From: Allium sativum
Taxonomy: Eukaryota > Streptophyta > Magnoliopsida > Asparagales > Amaryllidaceae
Reading direction: 5' to 3'
Length of the DNA: 64,000 bases
Assembly (NCBI GenBank): GCA_030737875.1
Contig: CM060921.1
Coordinates: 398,762,192 to 398,826,191, forward strand
Part shown: positions 23,600-36,800 of the stretch, in pieces
Position numbering within the stretch: the first letter of the stretch is position 1
How the letters are laid out: each line of letters begins with the position of its first letter
The notes under the pieces: model-generated
What the model saw: only the letters and a program-made list of their open reading frames with translations
What the model was told of the DNA's origin: nothing
Database searches by the model: none
Program-made: the position numbers and the translations under genes

Positions 23600-24904
23600 T
23601 ATATATATGTATATACATACGAGGATTGTTTGGGAAGTCCGAGATATTCTCATCCCAAATTAATCCAGCGGCGTTAAAGATCGAAGTAAGAAGACGACGC
23701 ATGAAGACCGTAAATCTTCCCTCGAATGGACAGCGATCGAGACCCTCAATTGACTTGCTACCAATTCATGGGTCAAGGTCATTGCCCAGACGTATGTGTT
23801 GGTTTCACGGATTTGACTTTCGTTCAGACCCAGAGAATAAGTTTAAATGGATGGTGTGTCTGACATCGTACCCCGTTATATATCATGTCGTTGATTTTCT
23901 GTTAATATATAAATGTTTGGTGGTGGGAATTTATTCTCTACTTAACACCCATTTATGTATTGATGGAGAAGCAATGGTACGGTATGGAGTGACAGTGTGG
24001 CACACTAAGATGCAATGATCAAGGTTTATTGTTGAAAAGCAGAACCTTGTGGTGACGATCAAAGCACTGCTTGAATAAGCAGAGCTTTGTGTATTACGTA
24101 GCCTCACGAGCCTCACAAACCGGTAGAGTCTAAAACGGGCGAAGGGAACGCAGGGAAAGCAGCACGTTTCTTTCTAGCTAGAAGTAGTGTCAGGGACCTC
24201 CCAGCACTGATACTTTACTTATGTGGATGATGGAATGTGGCGCGCCTCGGATAGGTCCTATAGGACCGGGAAACGTGTGCTTAGGAATCGCCAATCCGCT
24301 AAGCTGTATTTGCGGACCGGCCCTGCCATTTCCAAGGGTTCTCCGCGGGGAATCCTGAGGCACTAGCTAGAGTGTCACGAATCGGTAAGGAGCTCCGCTC
24401 TAGCCTTGACTCATGATGGAAACCAAAATCCAAATACGAACCGACGAATTTGATTGTATTACTAGTATGGAGGCATAGTATATGGTACCTATGCTTCCTA
24501 GGATTAATACATTTACTTTGAAATGCTTTCATATACACTAATAATAATATTAGATGCGTATTTGCCGTATTTAGCATGTTTAATCACCATAAGGTAAAAC
24601 CCTATCCTCTGGTGTGCGTTGCATTGTGTGATGGGACTTGGGTCTTATGGTGATTCCATTTTTCCAAAAAGCATTGCGTTGTTTACGATGTACTTATTTA
24701 TTTGTTATGACACTTTAAATTATGCATGGCAATCCATTAGAGTAAACCCGTTCCGCGTTAGCGGTGTGGTCTTTGGATTTGCCTTTTATCTAATAGTTAT
24801 TTTACTTAAGAATTCTCACACCAGTCCCACGACTGACCCATAGTTTGTTTCACCTTTTTGCAAACTTGGGTGCCCTCTTCCCATATGGGCAGCCAAGTAG
24901 ACAG
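23600..24904 (+). repeat. Conserved 3' module of giant LTRs (element A 5' copy)
   Basis: It shares many blocks with families B (about 35500-36560) and D (41370-42512 and 58750-59900). These are TTCAGACCCAGA...GTGTCTGACAT, GATCAA...TTGTTGAAAAGCA, a GTTTCTTTCTAG block, GTGTGCGTTGCATTGTGTGATGGGAC, and CAGTC/GACTG at 24822-24835, followed by an acceptor-like ACAG|GTT at 24904. No conserved reading frame is seen. Confidence 0.8.
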
Positions 24905-25262
24905 GTTCATTCTTTGCTTGGAGTCTTTTCTTTGGAGCTGCTTATTCTCTCTCTTGGATTTTCTTTTGTGGAGAGGTGATGACTTGGAGCTTGAAGACAT
25001 TTATCTTTTGTTTCTATGGCATCTTTTCTTTTCTTTTTAGACATCAAATTTATTTCTTTTCTGCAACTTGTTGTAATAGCTTAGATTCTGTGACTGTGGA
25101 TTTTCTGTGATTGATGACATTATATTTTTCCGCTGCTATAATGTTATTACTCTATGAATTTCCTTTGCTATATTGTATCTGTGTTCTGTTTTATTGTATT
25201 TATGTTGTATTCCAAAAATGATTACTCCTACTTTCATTCCGTGGAAGTTTGGGGTCATCACA

Positions 25263-25661
25263 GTTGGTATCAGAGCTTACGTTTACAAAGCGGGATATAA
25301 CATATTTATAATAATTCGTTTACGTAGAATCACTATATTCTACGGCGAACATTTCACGGGATACATAATAGCCAGTCACGTAATCGTCATCTTTTCTTTC
25401 GTCCTTCTATCTTTTCTAATCTCCTAGAATCACCATTTCAGTTGTTTTGACTCTCCCCTTGATCGTGCATTCGAAGAAGACTAAGTGAAGTGGCGATGCT
25501 CAATTGGCACATGTTTACGAACGAAAGGACCAACTTCTTCGGTGGAAAGCCTGATGTTATAGACGGTACCATCTCTGTTAAAAACATTCTCTGTGTTTAT
25601 TCTTCCTCTTCTATTTTTCTTTTTCCTTTTCGGGGACGAAAAGTTTTTAAGTGGGGGAGAC
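25263..25661 (+). mobile_element. Element A interior (399 bp)
   Basis: The primer binding site TGGTATCAGAGC is at 25265-25276. The polypurine region CGGGGACGAAAAG...GTGGGGGAGA lies at about 25631-25660. A short frame from ATG 25496 (MLNWHMFTNERTNFFGGKPDV...) runs into the LTR start; it faintly recalls the beginning of a chromovirus gag core but is far too short to be functional. Confidence 0.9.
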
Positions 25662-28600
25662 TGTAACGACCCTGAATTTTGGGGCCAAGTTAAAATTTAT
25701 TTTAAGTGATTTTAAATGAGTTTTGATATTTAAAATAATCTATTTTAAATAATAATGATCACAAATTTGGTTCAAATCGAAGTTAGAATGAATAAATTAA
25801 TTTTAATTATAAAAAGAATTAGAAATAGCGCGGTAGTTTGAAAAGTCAAACTTGAACTTTGACTGACCGTACAGGATGCAAAATTTAACGGATTTTAGTG
25901 AAACCAAAAATATTAGAATCTATTTAAAAATATCTTTCCAACGAATCCGAAAAATCGAAATTTCATAGCGGAAATCAAAAGTTATGGCTAATTCAATTTT
26001 TAGAAAGGTCGCCAGGTAATTTGCATAGGACAAAAATGCTACTTTTCACATATGTAGGAATTTGAACTCGAAACCACTTCCATTGGTTTCAGAATGACGT
26101 TTCTGCATTGAAAAACAGTAAACACTTATATATTTCGAGTTTCGGAAATTATTTGTTTAAAAATGTATTTTTAATATTAAATATATTCGCCTTGAAAATA
26201 GCCATTTTTCAAAATGTCTCAGAATTCAACGAAATAAATTTTGTTGGATTCGTATCATCAAAACAAAGCTAAAAATGATTTTTCGGTAATTTTTGGAATT
26301 AATATATAACTATAATTGATTTTTCAGTGTAAACGGACAATTTTTGACTTTAAAAATTCATTAAAAATTCATACTGGCTCAGAATTGAACGAAATTAATT
26401 TTCATAGGTCCACCGCATCAAAAAATAGCTAAATATATTTTTCGAGAATTTTTGAAATTAATTTGTGACCTCGGTGAATTTTCACGTACGGTATACATTA
26501 AAATATTAATAAAATAATATAATTATTCCAGAACTCATAATAAATTTCAGAATTGGGTCCTGTAAAATGTTCCATTGCGTTCAGAAGGCCCCAAAACCTT
26601 AAGAACGATAGTAAGCAGGCTTAAATCGGTGTTCGTACCAAAACGGGCTTAAACGGGCTAATTAATAATTAGTTAACCCTAATATTATATTATAAAAGGA
26701 CGAAAATCACTATTCATCATCTCCAAGCCGTCATTTGCTGAAGCTCCAAACTCACCTCCCTTCGAAAATTCAAACTCAGTTTTCTCTCTCATTTCTTAAC
26801 GGAATTTGGCGTGTGAGTACTCATTTCGAAGCTCTCGCCGAGCTCTTCGATTTGGTACCAACCTCAACCATTCTCGTGCCTCGATCCGCCCGCCCCGTCC
26901 CTCCAAAGGTCCGCCGTTCGCGCCCTCCTAGGCCCCACACGCCGCCGCCGCACCTCGCCACCTTCTGGCCGTGCGTAGCTCTCTCGTAGCCGGTCCTTCT
27001 CCAACAAACGGCTCGTCGTTTCGTCAACTACAACTCCAGAAAATCGAATTTGAAGTTTTGAACAAACTCTGAAAATAACGTATGCTTCAGATTTTGCGAC
27101 GCTTTTAAGCGTTGCTGTAGCAGTTGTTAAAAGTCAGAATTATTCAAACATTGATAACTAATGCGTATGAACCCCGAATCTGAAAATTTCAGATCCGACA
27201 GGACCGTGGCGACAAGTAGGCTTTGCTGAGACTGATTAGGGTGAGAATTTTATTTTTTTAAATTTAATTTAATTTATTTAATTATTATTTGCATGATTAT
27301 TAACGGTAGAATTAATATGACACGATGTTTAAACATAGATCTAAACCGTTCATAACATATGATGTGGAATCTAAATTGCCTATAGTGCTATGTGATTAGA
27401 TCTGAAATTTTAGGCTTAAATCTGAATTTATAATTAATTAAAATTAATTATGTGTTATTTATTTAACCATGCCATGTTGATTTTACATATGCTGTGTGAA
27501 ACCCCATCTTGCAATTTACCTCGATGTTAGTATCGAATCTGATCCTATTGTTGTATTTGGATGTTGTTATGCGATGTGATGAGAATTTACAGTTTACTTG
27601 ATGTAAATAAGAACGCGACTTGTGATGAAATTTACATATTCTTTTTTTTTTTGTAAAATTGAAATAGGGAAAAATTGACATTTATTTTGATGTTAATAAT
27701 AAGTAATTTACGTTGTATGAAAAATTAACATTTATTTTGGTGTTAATAATAAATAATTTTCAATGCATGAAAAATTAACATTTTTAATGTTAATTAAATA
27801 GTAATTTTACCGCAAGTGTACATTAACTTTTTTTTTTTGTTAATATAAAAAGAAATAAAACGTAGGATGAAATTAACATTTTTAATGTTAATATTATAAA
27901 AATTCAACCGTATGTACATTAACATTTTTAATGTTAATATTTTAAAAATTCAACCGTATGTACATTAACATTTTTAATGCTAATATTATAAAATTCAACC
28001 GTATGATGACATTAACATTTTTAATGTTAATATTATAAATTAAATATTGGACATGTTAAATTTCACATTTTTACTTATGTGAATAAAATAAATTATTAGA
28101 CATGTAACACATTTTTATTAATGTGAATAAATTGTAATGTGAATAAAATGGTAATTTTAACTGTATGCACAATATACATTCTTATTAATGTAATATATAT
28201 AAGAATTTACTCCACAGGTGAAATTTAAATTTCTAGAAATGTAACTAAAGTTTACCTTTTATTTTATGTAAACAAATTGAGAATGTGAAATGTAACTAAA
28301 GTTTCCGTTTTATTTTATTAAGAATGTGATATGTAAATAAAGTTTACATTTTTATTAATGTAACATATTCAAGGACTTCACCGTAGGAAAAAGATTACAT
28401 TTTTATCAATGTAATTAAAGTAGGAATTGGTGTTAACATTAAATTTACATTTAATTATGTAAAATTAAGGTATGAAATTTGGAATGACATAAATTTACAT
28501 TTAATTATGTAAAACCAAAGTAGGAATTTGTGTTAACATGAAATTTACATTGAATTATGTGATGAGAAATTAACATTTTGTTTAATGTTAAATATAAGGA

Positions 28601-31600
28601 ATTTACATGGTATGAGAAAGTAACATTATTTTTTAAATGTTAATAATAAGAAACTACACCGCATGAGCAATTAACATTATTTTTAATGATTATTAAATAG
28701 TAATTTCACCGCATGTGTAAATTAACATTTTTAATGTTAAAGATAACACCGTATGATGTAATTAACATTTTTAATGTTAGTATAATAAAATTTTAACCGT
28801 AGGATGTCATTAACATTTTTAATGTTAATTTTAAAGTATTTACAATGTATGATAAATTAACATTTTTGTGTCAATGTTAAAAATAAGTATTCACATCGAA
28901 TGAAAATTAACAATTTTGTTAATGATACAAATAAGAATTTACGTTGTATGAGGAATTAATATTATTTTTGATGTTAAATATAAGTAATTTACAATGCTTG
29001 AAAAATGGACATTTTTAATGTCAATTAAATAGTAATTTTACCGTAGGATGAAATGGACATTTTTAATGTAAATTAACTAGAAATTTCAACAGTAGGATTT
29101 AGTTAACATTATTTATAATGTTAATATAAAGAAAATTTAACCGTATGATAAAATTAACTTTATTTTTAATGTTAATGATGCGTAATTTAAACGTATGATA
29201 AGATTAACATTATATTTAATGTTTAATAAAAAGAATTTACATCGTAATATGATTAACATTATTTTTAATGTTAAAGTAAAAGAATTTCACCATAGAAGGA
29301 TTTAACATTATTTTTAATGTTTAAATAAAAGAATTTCACCATAGGGTAATTAACATTATTTATAATGTTAGTATATAAGGAATTTGACCGTAAGATGAAT
29401 TAACATTATTTTAATGTTAATATATAGTGAATTCCACCGTAGTATGAATTACCATTATACTTTGTTTATGTTAAAATAAAGGAAATTCAACCGTAGGTTG
29501 AATTAACATAATTTTAATGTTAAATTAAAGAGTAACTTAACCGTAGGATTGAGCTACATTATTTTTAATGTAAAGTAACTTAACATAGGATGAGATTACA
29601 TTATTTTTAATGTTAATAAAGGGTAATTTAACCATAAGGTTAATATACATTTATTTTTAATGTTAATATTAAGAGAATTACTTCGTAGGATAAAATTTAC
29701 ATTATTTTATAATGTTAACATAAAAGAGAATTGACCGTAGGAATGTTACATTTTTTTTATGAAATTTAGAAGGAATAACACCATAGGGTGAGTTAACATT
29801 ATATTTAATGTTAATAAAGGGTAATTTAACCATAGGATAAGTCAACATTATCTTTAATGTTAAAATTAAGAAAATATGCATCGTAGGATGAGTTAACATT
29901 ATTCTAAATGTTAATATTAAAAGTGTATATACCATAGGGAAAAATTTACATTATTTTAATGTTAAAATAAAGGAATTCCACCGTAGGATGAGTTTACATT
30001 TTATTCGATGTAAATAGGTAAGAATGCGACATGTAAATGCAAGTTTACATTTTATTCAATGTAAATAAGTAAGAATGTGGCATGTAATTTCAAGTTCGCA
30101 TTTTATTAAATGTAAAGAAAATAAGAATGCGATACGTAATGAAAGTTTACATTCTATTCAATGTAAATAGGTAAGAATGCGGCATGTAAATGCAAGTTTA
30201 CATTTTAATTAATGTAAATAAAAATATGATTTTGAGAATGCGTCGTTAAATAAGAAGTTGACTATTTTTAATTAAAATAGAATGAATTGTTAATAAAAAT
30301 AATTATTAACAAATAAGAAGGATTCTCAAAATATATATATGTATATACATACGAGGATTGTTTGGGAAGTCCGAGATATTCTCATCCCAAATTAATCCAG
30401 CGGCGTTAAAGATCGAAGTAAGAAGACGACGCATGAAGACCGTAAATCTTCCCTCGAATGGACAGCGATCGAGACCCTCAATTGACTTGCTACCAATTCA
30501 TGGGTCAAGGTCATTGCCCAGACGTATGTGTTGGTTTCACGGATTTGACTTTCGTTCAGACCCAGAGCATAAGTTTAAATGGATGGTGTGTCTGACATCG
30601 TACCCCGTTATATATCATGTCGTTGATTTTCTGTTAATATATAAATGTTTGGTGGTGGGAATTTATTCTCTACTTAACACCCATTTATGTATTGATGGAG
30701 AAGCAATGGTACGGTATGGAGTGACAGTGTGGCACACTAAGATGCAATGATCAAGGTTTATTGTTGAAAAGCAGAACCTTGTGGTGACGATCAAAGCACT
30801 GCTTGAATAAGCAGAGCTTTGTGTATTACGTAGCCTCACGAGCCTCACAAACCGGTAGAGTCTAAAACGGGCGAAGGGAACGCAGGGAAAGCAGCACGTT
30901 TCTTTCTAGCTAGAAGTAGTGTCAGGGACCTCCCAGCACTGATACTTTACTTATGTGGATGATGGAATGTGGCGCGCCTCGGATAGGTCCTATAGGACCG
31001 GGAAACGTGTGCTTAGGAATTGCCAATCCGCTAAGCTGTATTTGCGGACCGGCCCTGCCATTTCCAAGGGTTCTCCGCGGGGAATCCTGAGGCACTAGCT
31101 AGAGTGTCTCGAATCGGTAAGGAGCTCCACTCTAGCCTTGACTCATGATGGAAACCAAAATCCAAATACGAACCGACGAATTTGATTGTATTACTAGTAC
31201 GGAGGCATAGTATATGGTACCTATGCTTCCTAGGATTAATACATTTACTTTGAAATGCTTTCATATACACTAATAATAATATTAGATGCGTATTTGCCGT
31301 ATTTAGCATGTTTAATCACCATAAGGTAAAACCCTATTCTCTGGTGTGCGTTGCATTGTGTGATGGGACTTGGGTCTTATGGTGATTCCATTTTTCCAAA
31401 AAGCATTGCGTTGTTTACGATGTACTTATTTATTTGTTATGACACTTTAAATTATGCACGGCAATCCATTAGAGTAAACCCGTTCCGCGTTAGCGGCGTG
31501 GTCTTTGGATTTGCCTTTTATCTAATAGTTATTTTACTTAAGAATTCTCACACCAGTCCCACGACTGACCCATAGTTTGTTTCATCTTTTTGCAAACTTG

Positions 31601-31994
31601 GGTGCCCTCTTCCCACACGGGCAGCCAAGTAGACAGGTTCATTCTTTGCTTGGAGTCTTTTCTTTGGAGCTGCTTATTCTCTCTCTTGGATTTTCTTTTG
31701 TGGAGAGGTGATGACTTGGAGCTTGAAGACATTTATCTTTTGTTTCTATGGCATCTTTTCTTTTCTTTTTAGACATCAAATTTATTTCTTTTCTGCAACT
31801 TGTTGTAATAGCTTAGATTCTGTGACTGTGGATTTTCTGTGATTGATGACATTATATTTTTCCGCTGCTATAATGTTATTACTCTATGAATTTCCTTTGC
31901 TATATTGTATGTGTGTTCTGTTTTATTGTATTTATGTTGTATTCCAAAAATGATTACTCCTACTTTCATTCCGTGGAAGTTTGGGGTCATCACA
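25662..31994 (+). mobile_element. Element A 3' LTR
   Basis: This is a near-identical copy of the 5' LTR. Small differences are scattered, for example CCATATGGGC versus CCACACGGGC in the conserved module. It ends TCATCACA at 31994, followed by TAGGC. Confidence 0.93.
27583..30222 (+). repeat. Hairpin-repeat array in element A 3' LTR
   Basis: Same array as in the 5' LTR, with only a few base differences. The short frame at 29702-29935 on the minus strand is just a readout of the repeats. Confidence 0.93.
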
Positions 31995-32109
31995 TAGGCC
32001 GCCGCACCCAACCCCCTGCCGGAACCGCGAGCGCCGCCGTGACACCCCGACCTCCTCCTGAGCCGACAGTGAGCCCTCCTCTCCCCCAAACTTCAACAGT
32101 AAGGTTATT

Positions 32110-32700
32110 TTATTTTATTTACTTTGATTGATTCAGGAAAATAAAACCGATTTACATATGTATGATAAGAAAACAAAAATCTGAGATGAATTGATTTTAT
32201 AAACAGAAAGGATATCCAAAGGTTTTGATTTTTATATATAGTATAAAGGTTTTGATTTTCATGAAAAGAAAAGACATGATTTTTATAAAGTGAAAAGATT
32301 AAATTTTTAACAATAGAAAGGTATGATTTTTCTATTATGAAAGGATATGATTTTCGTTCATATGAAAAGTATAATTTCTATTCATATAAAAAGATTAGAT
32401 TTTTCTAAGCAAAAAGATTTGGTTTTCATTTGTAAAAAGAAATGATTTTCGTTTGTAGAAAGATACGATCTTTATATGTATGTGAGCGATGTAAAAATAT
32501 GATTTTTATACTATAGAAAGATTAAAAATATGATTTTTATATTATATAAAAATTCGATCTTTATATATGAAATAGAAATATAAAAATATAATTTTTATAT
32601 AGAATAAGCGTTGTATAAAAATATATGAAGTAGAAATAAAAATATGATTTTTATTTATTAAAATGAAGTGATAAAAATATAATTTTTATTTGAACAGCGT
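32110..32700 (+). repeat. AAAAAT/ATTTTT hairpin array in family B LTR
   Basis: Degenerate units of about 30-40 bases with cores such as TAAAAATATGATTTTTA (32523-32539), between two candidate donor sites of the leader. The second B copy has the same array at 62880-63130. Confidence 0.75.
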
Positions 32701-33554
32701 TAAAAGAGCTGCATTGGAATTTCAAGCAGATCGAAAAGATTCAGCAGTTCAATAGCAAAGCACGTCGGAGTGGAACCCTCTGTGAGAACTTCTCACGTTT
32801 AATTTAATTTTTCTAGTTAAAATATATACTAGGATGTAGACGGTGTTTAGTAGCACCTGACATCCGTGGTCCACAGACCATGGATGGCTTGTATGCTTGT
32901 TTGTTTGATTTTGATGTGTAGTTGATTGTGTGATGTGATGTGAAATGAAATAAAATATTTATATAGTTAAAAATATTTTATAGTTGAAAATATAATTTTT
33001 GACATGAATGTGAATAAATAAATATAATCAAATCAGACGATTTGTTTATATACACTGATTTGACTGATATTGATTGGGACGATAAATTTTACACATCACC
33101 CAACTGTACAAATAAAATCTGTGTTTGGTTGTTTGAAACCCCACACGGGTATTGGGATGATATATGACATACACTAGTCCCAATAATTAGTTGTATGTCG
33201 ATCGGTTGATGGACAGACTGTTGTGAGCGTTAAGTATTTATATTTGATGCTTATACAGTGTAGAATGCACTTTGGATGATGGTTGATTATTCATCGTTGT
33301 TATTGTATACATGTGTTGTAGAAAATCCATATAATTAACATGATATGGTAATTGATTGGGCCTCATTCCAGTTTTGAAAAAGGAAATCTTTGAATAGAAA
33401 TATTTGAAAAAGAAATATTTGAAATAGAATATTTGAAAATAGAAATATATGAAGCTGTGTTGATTAGACTGACGCCATTTTGACGTGAACGATATTTATA
33501 CCAATTTTATTCATTTTTCAATGAATATTGAAAGTGATTTCAAAATTCGAATTA

Positions 33555-33800
33555 TATTGAAAAGAATTGAAATCGAATTGAAATTGAAATTGAAATTGAA
33601 ATTGAAATTGATTAGAAATGAATTCGAATTGAAATTGAAATCGAATCGAATTGAAATTGAAATTGAATAGAAATGAATTCGAATTGAATTCGAATAGAAA
33701 TGAATTCGAATTGAAATTGAATAGAAATGAATTCGAATTGAAATTGAATTGAATTGAAAACGAACTGAAATTGAATTAAAAATCGATTTGAATTGAAATC
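33555..33800 (+). repeat. GAATTGAAATTG repeat in family B solo LTR
   Basis: A near-perfect run of GAAATT and GAATTC/GAATTG words. It follows the block GATTGGGCCTCATTCCA. In the second B copy the same block (63779) is followed by a different array (ATTCATGTGTTGAAT units). Confidence 0.85.
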
Positions 33801-36800
33801 AATTTGAAATGAATTTAAAACGAAGTTATATTGGAATATTCAATTTTGATTTGAAATTGAATATGAAGTTGAAACCGTTTTGAAAACGAATTTAAAATGA
33901 TTTATAAAATACGTTTTAAAAGGAAATCGACGAAGTATATATTATATATATTATATATATAATATAATGGCCTGAATAGAATGCACCGCGCTGCGGCAGT
34001 TCGTGAATTTCGACCATTGACTTCGAATGGACATTGCGGGAGATCCGACCGTCGGATTCTCCTAAAACCAGAACCGTTGGGTTCGTATCAAAAAGAGCTT
34101 TCTAACGAATATTAGAAATTAGAAATCTAACGGTTGGATTTGGAATTATGTCCAAATCAAATTTGGAAAAGGTCGTTGTAAGTGCAGTTCGATGGCCGTT
34201 GATGGAATTCGACTGTACGGGCCTTGATAAAATTATTAAAAATATCAATAATTTGTGTAAAATCATAAGAAATGATTTTTGAAGAATTGGGATGAAAAAA
34301 TCCATATTTAAAAAGATAAAAATAGATTTTTATCAAAATGAACTAGTTTTGAACTTGAATAATAATTTGTTTATTTTTAAAATAAATAAATTAGATTTGA
34401 AATGATTTTGAAAATAACCCGGATTTCCAATTTTTGAATTGGAAGGGATTTGAATCGAAATTGTCTTCGGAATATTTCGATGTTGGATTTCGTGATGATA
34501 CAGATATTGTTATGGGAATTTGAAAGATATATTAATATCGTTATTTCCAATACGATATTTGTTGGTCGTAGAATTTGATATTGAATATAAGCTAATATAT
34601 TTTCTATTCAGATCCTTGTATTTAATATCAAATGTGATTTAGGTTTGTTGTGAATGGTGTCGTCATTAACACTGTTCTTAAGCCTAGTGGAGAAAAAGAT
34701 TAAATCTTTTTATTTAGATTTAATGAAGTGTACCAATTAAATAATATTTAATTGGAATTGAATTGGTATTGATTTTTGGGTTTATCGTGAACAGTGTTTT
34801 AAATAACACTTGTTCTTTAACCCGATAATTAATGGAATGTGATTTTGGGTTTATCGTGAACCGTGTTTTAAATGACACTAATTCTTTAACCCAGTTAAAG
34901 ATTAAAACTAAGTGGAGTTTTATAGAATCTTTAATTAGATTGAAAAGATCGAGAAGGGAGTATCACCAGTTTTGCTCCAGGCGATAGTTAAATCTTCAAT
35001 TAGATTTGAACGTGAAATGGTAATTGAATTTACCGATAACACTGCGGTGTTAGATATGAAGTATGACCAGTTTTACTTCATGGGATGAATAGGTGGGGAT
35101 TGGGAAATAAAATAAATGATTACTCCGGTGTGGTTCGCTAACCCCGACTAGTTTGAATTGATATTCAAAGAAGATTAAAGAATAAATTTAAAGAATTTAT
35201 CTTTGATAAAATTAATGGGAACCCTTCCCATAGTATAAGAATATTTGAATAAAAGAATATCCTGAATTGGAATGAGGCGTATGTCGGGTTTGTGTAACAC
35301 TTGTTTATTATATACGCGGGTTATTCAGAAAGACCGGGTTTATCCCATTCTGAATAACTGATTCGACGTGGTGTCGAAGATGAAGACGGTGGTTGAAGAC
35401 CAGAGGTCTTCACGTCGTTTGGATAATTACTGATGATCTTTATTGGGCCGTACACCCAAGAGGAGGGAATCAGTTGGTGGTCGTCCAGATGTACTTGGAG
35501 ATCGATGGACATGCTAGGTACAAGGTGCCTCCGGTTTCGTTCAGACCCAGAACGGACTTGTAAATGGACTGTGTGTCTGACATTGGATATCATTCTTTGT
35601 AATTGATGGATATCGGTTGCATGGAGTGGTTTGCCTGTGTGGCATGCTAAGATGCAAATGATCAAGGCTTTTGTTGAAAAGCAGAGTCTTGTGGTTGATG
35701 ATCAAAGCACGGCCTTTGTGGCGTGGCATTGTGTAGCATTAATTCGTGAGCCTCACACCCCGGTGTGAACCAAAAACGGGAGAAGGACCTCATGGAGGGC
35801 ATGCGTTTCTTTCTAGTTAGGAGTGGTGTCAGTGCTTGAACTGGCTGACGAGTTTGACTCATATGGTTGTTGGAATTGGAGGCGCCTCGGTTATATCGGT
35901 CGATCCGAGACCGATGGAGTCATTCGTTGGCTCATTGACACCCCAAAGGGTGGGGAAACGCAGTGTTTAGGAATTTTAATCCACATGGTGGACCGGCCCT
36001 GTCGCTCCAAGGACTCACCTGTGTCTGGGTCCTGAGACACGGGCTAGATCATCTCGAGTCGGTGAGGACTATCATTTGCCTCGGTTCACAGATGGAAATC
36101 CAATTTCCAATACGAAACTTTGCGGTTTTAGTTGTAAACCCATATATGGCGACATAGTGGTATGGGGCATTCATGCCGCCTATGATTGATACTTATGATT
36201 GTAATTGTTTTTGACACTATACACTTATAGTACTATCAAAATAATCTATTTTAAACGTATCAAGCATTCTTTGGCTATTATAAGGTAAAAACCCAATCCT
36301 CTGGCTTGCGTTGCATTGTGTGATGGGACCTGGGTCTTATAATAGCTTCATTGTTCTTTATTTAGCATTGCGCTGTTGTTTTATGCACTGGTATTCTTGG
36401 GAAGAAACCTGTACCGTGTTATACGGCATGGTCCCTTGATTTACCTAACTGTAAAATAAAGATTAATAGTTGTTTTAGTTCTCACACCAGTCACATGACT
36501 GACCTGGAGTTTATTGTTTTAACCTAAACTCTGGGTGCCCTTATTTTGACACGAGCAGCTAGTAGTTTTGGTTTTGCAGATTTATATTCACAGGATCCTG
36601 ATGTACAGCTGGAACGATATCCGGAAAGCTTTGTATCCGTATATCTTCTTCAGTTGTATTTTGTATTATTTTCCGCTGCTATGTAATTTATTGTAATCTC
36701 TGATATTTTGAAATGTATAATATTCATTTATACTCTATATATTCTTGTATTCTGATGGAATTGTTGTAATTAACAATGAAATGTTCTTCCGTCTGCGTTC

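Larger units (their letters stand above)
18932..25262 (+). mobile_element. Element A 5' LTR
   Basis: In order it holds: U3 to about 19958; TATA box TTATAAAAGG at 19959-19968; a leader with a C-rich exon-like stretch; candidate donor AATAAG|GTATGC at about 20346; acceptor AAATTTCAG at about 20460; second donor TTAGG|GTGAGA at 20509; a 2.6-kb hairpin-repeat array; a conserved module (about 23620-24900) shared with families B and D; and the tail to TCATCACA. Confidence 0.93.
18932..31994 (+). mobile_element. Element A: LARD-like element with 6.3-kb LTRs and a 399-bp interior
   Basis: It is bounded by TAGGC on both sides (18927-18931 and 31995-31999). The 5' LTR is 18932-25262 (6,331 bases) and the 3' LTR 25662-31994 (6,333 bases); both start TGTAACGACCC and end GGGGTCATCACA. 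The interior, 25263-25661, has only a primer binding site, a short spacer and a polypurine region. The LTRs look about 99% alike by eye, so the insertion is recent. No protein domain is found, so all enzymes must come from elsewhere. It interrupts the transcribed leader of the family B solo LTR. Confidence 0.95.

Noticed and set aside
23626..24018. 130-codon open frame (repeated at 30358-30750) as a gene
   Set aside because: It lies in the conserved LTR module, begins with a non-ATG codon, has no known domain, and families B and D do not preserve the frame.
25265..25276. TGGTATCAGAGC as part of a tRNA gene
   Set aside because: Only the complement of a tRNA 3' end is present, directly after an LTR end; it is a primer binding site.
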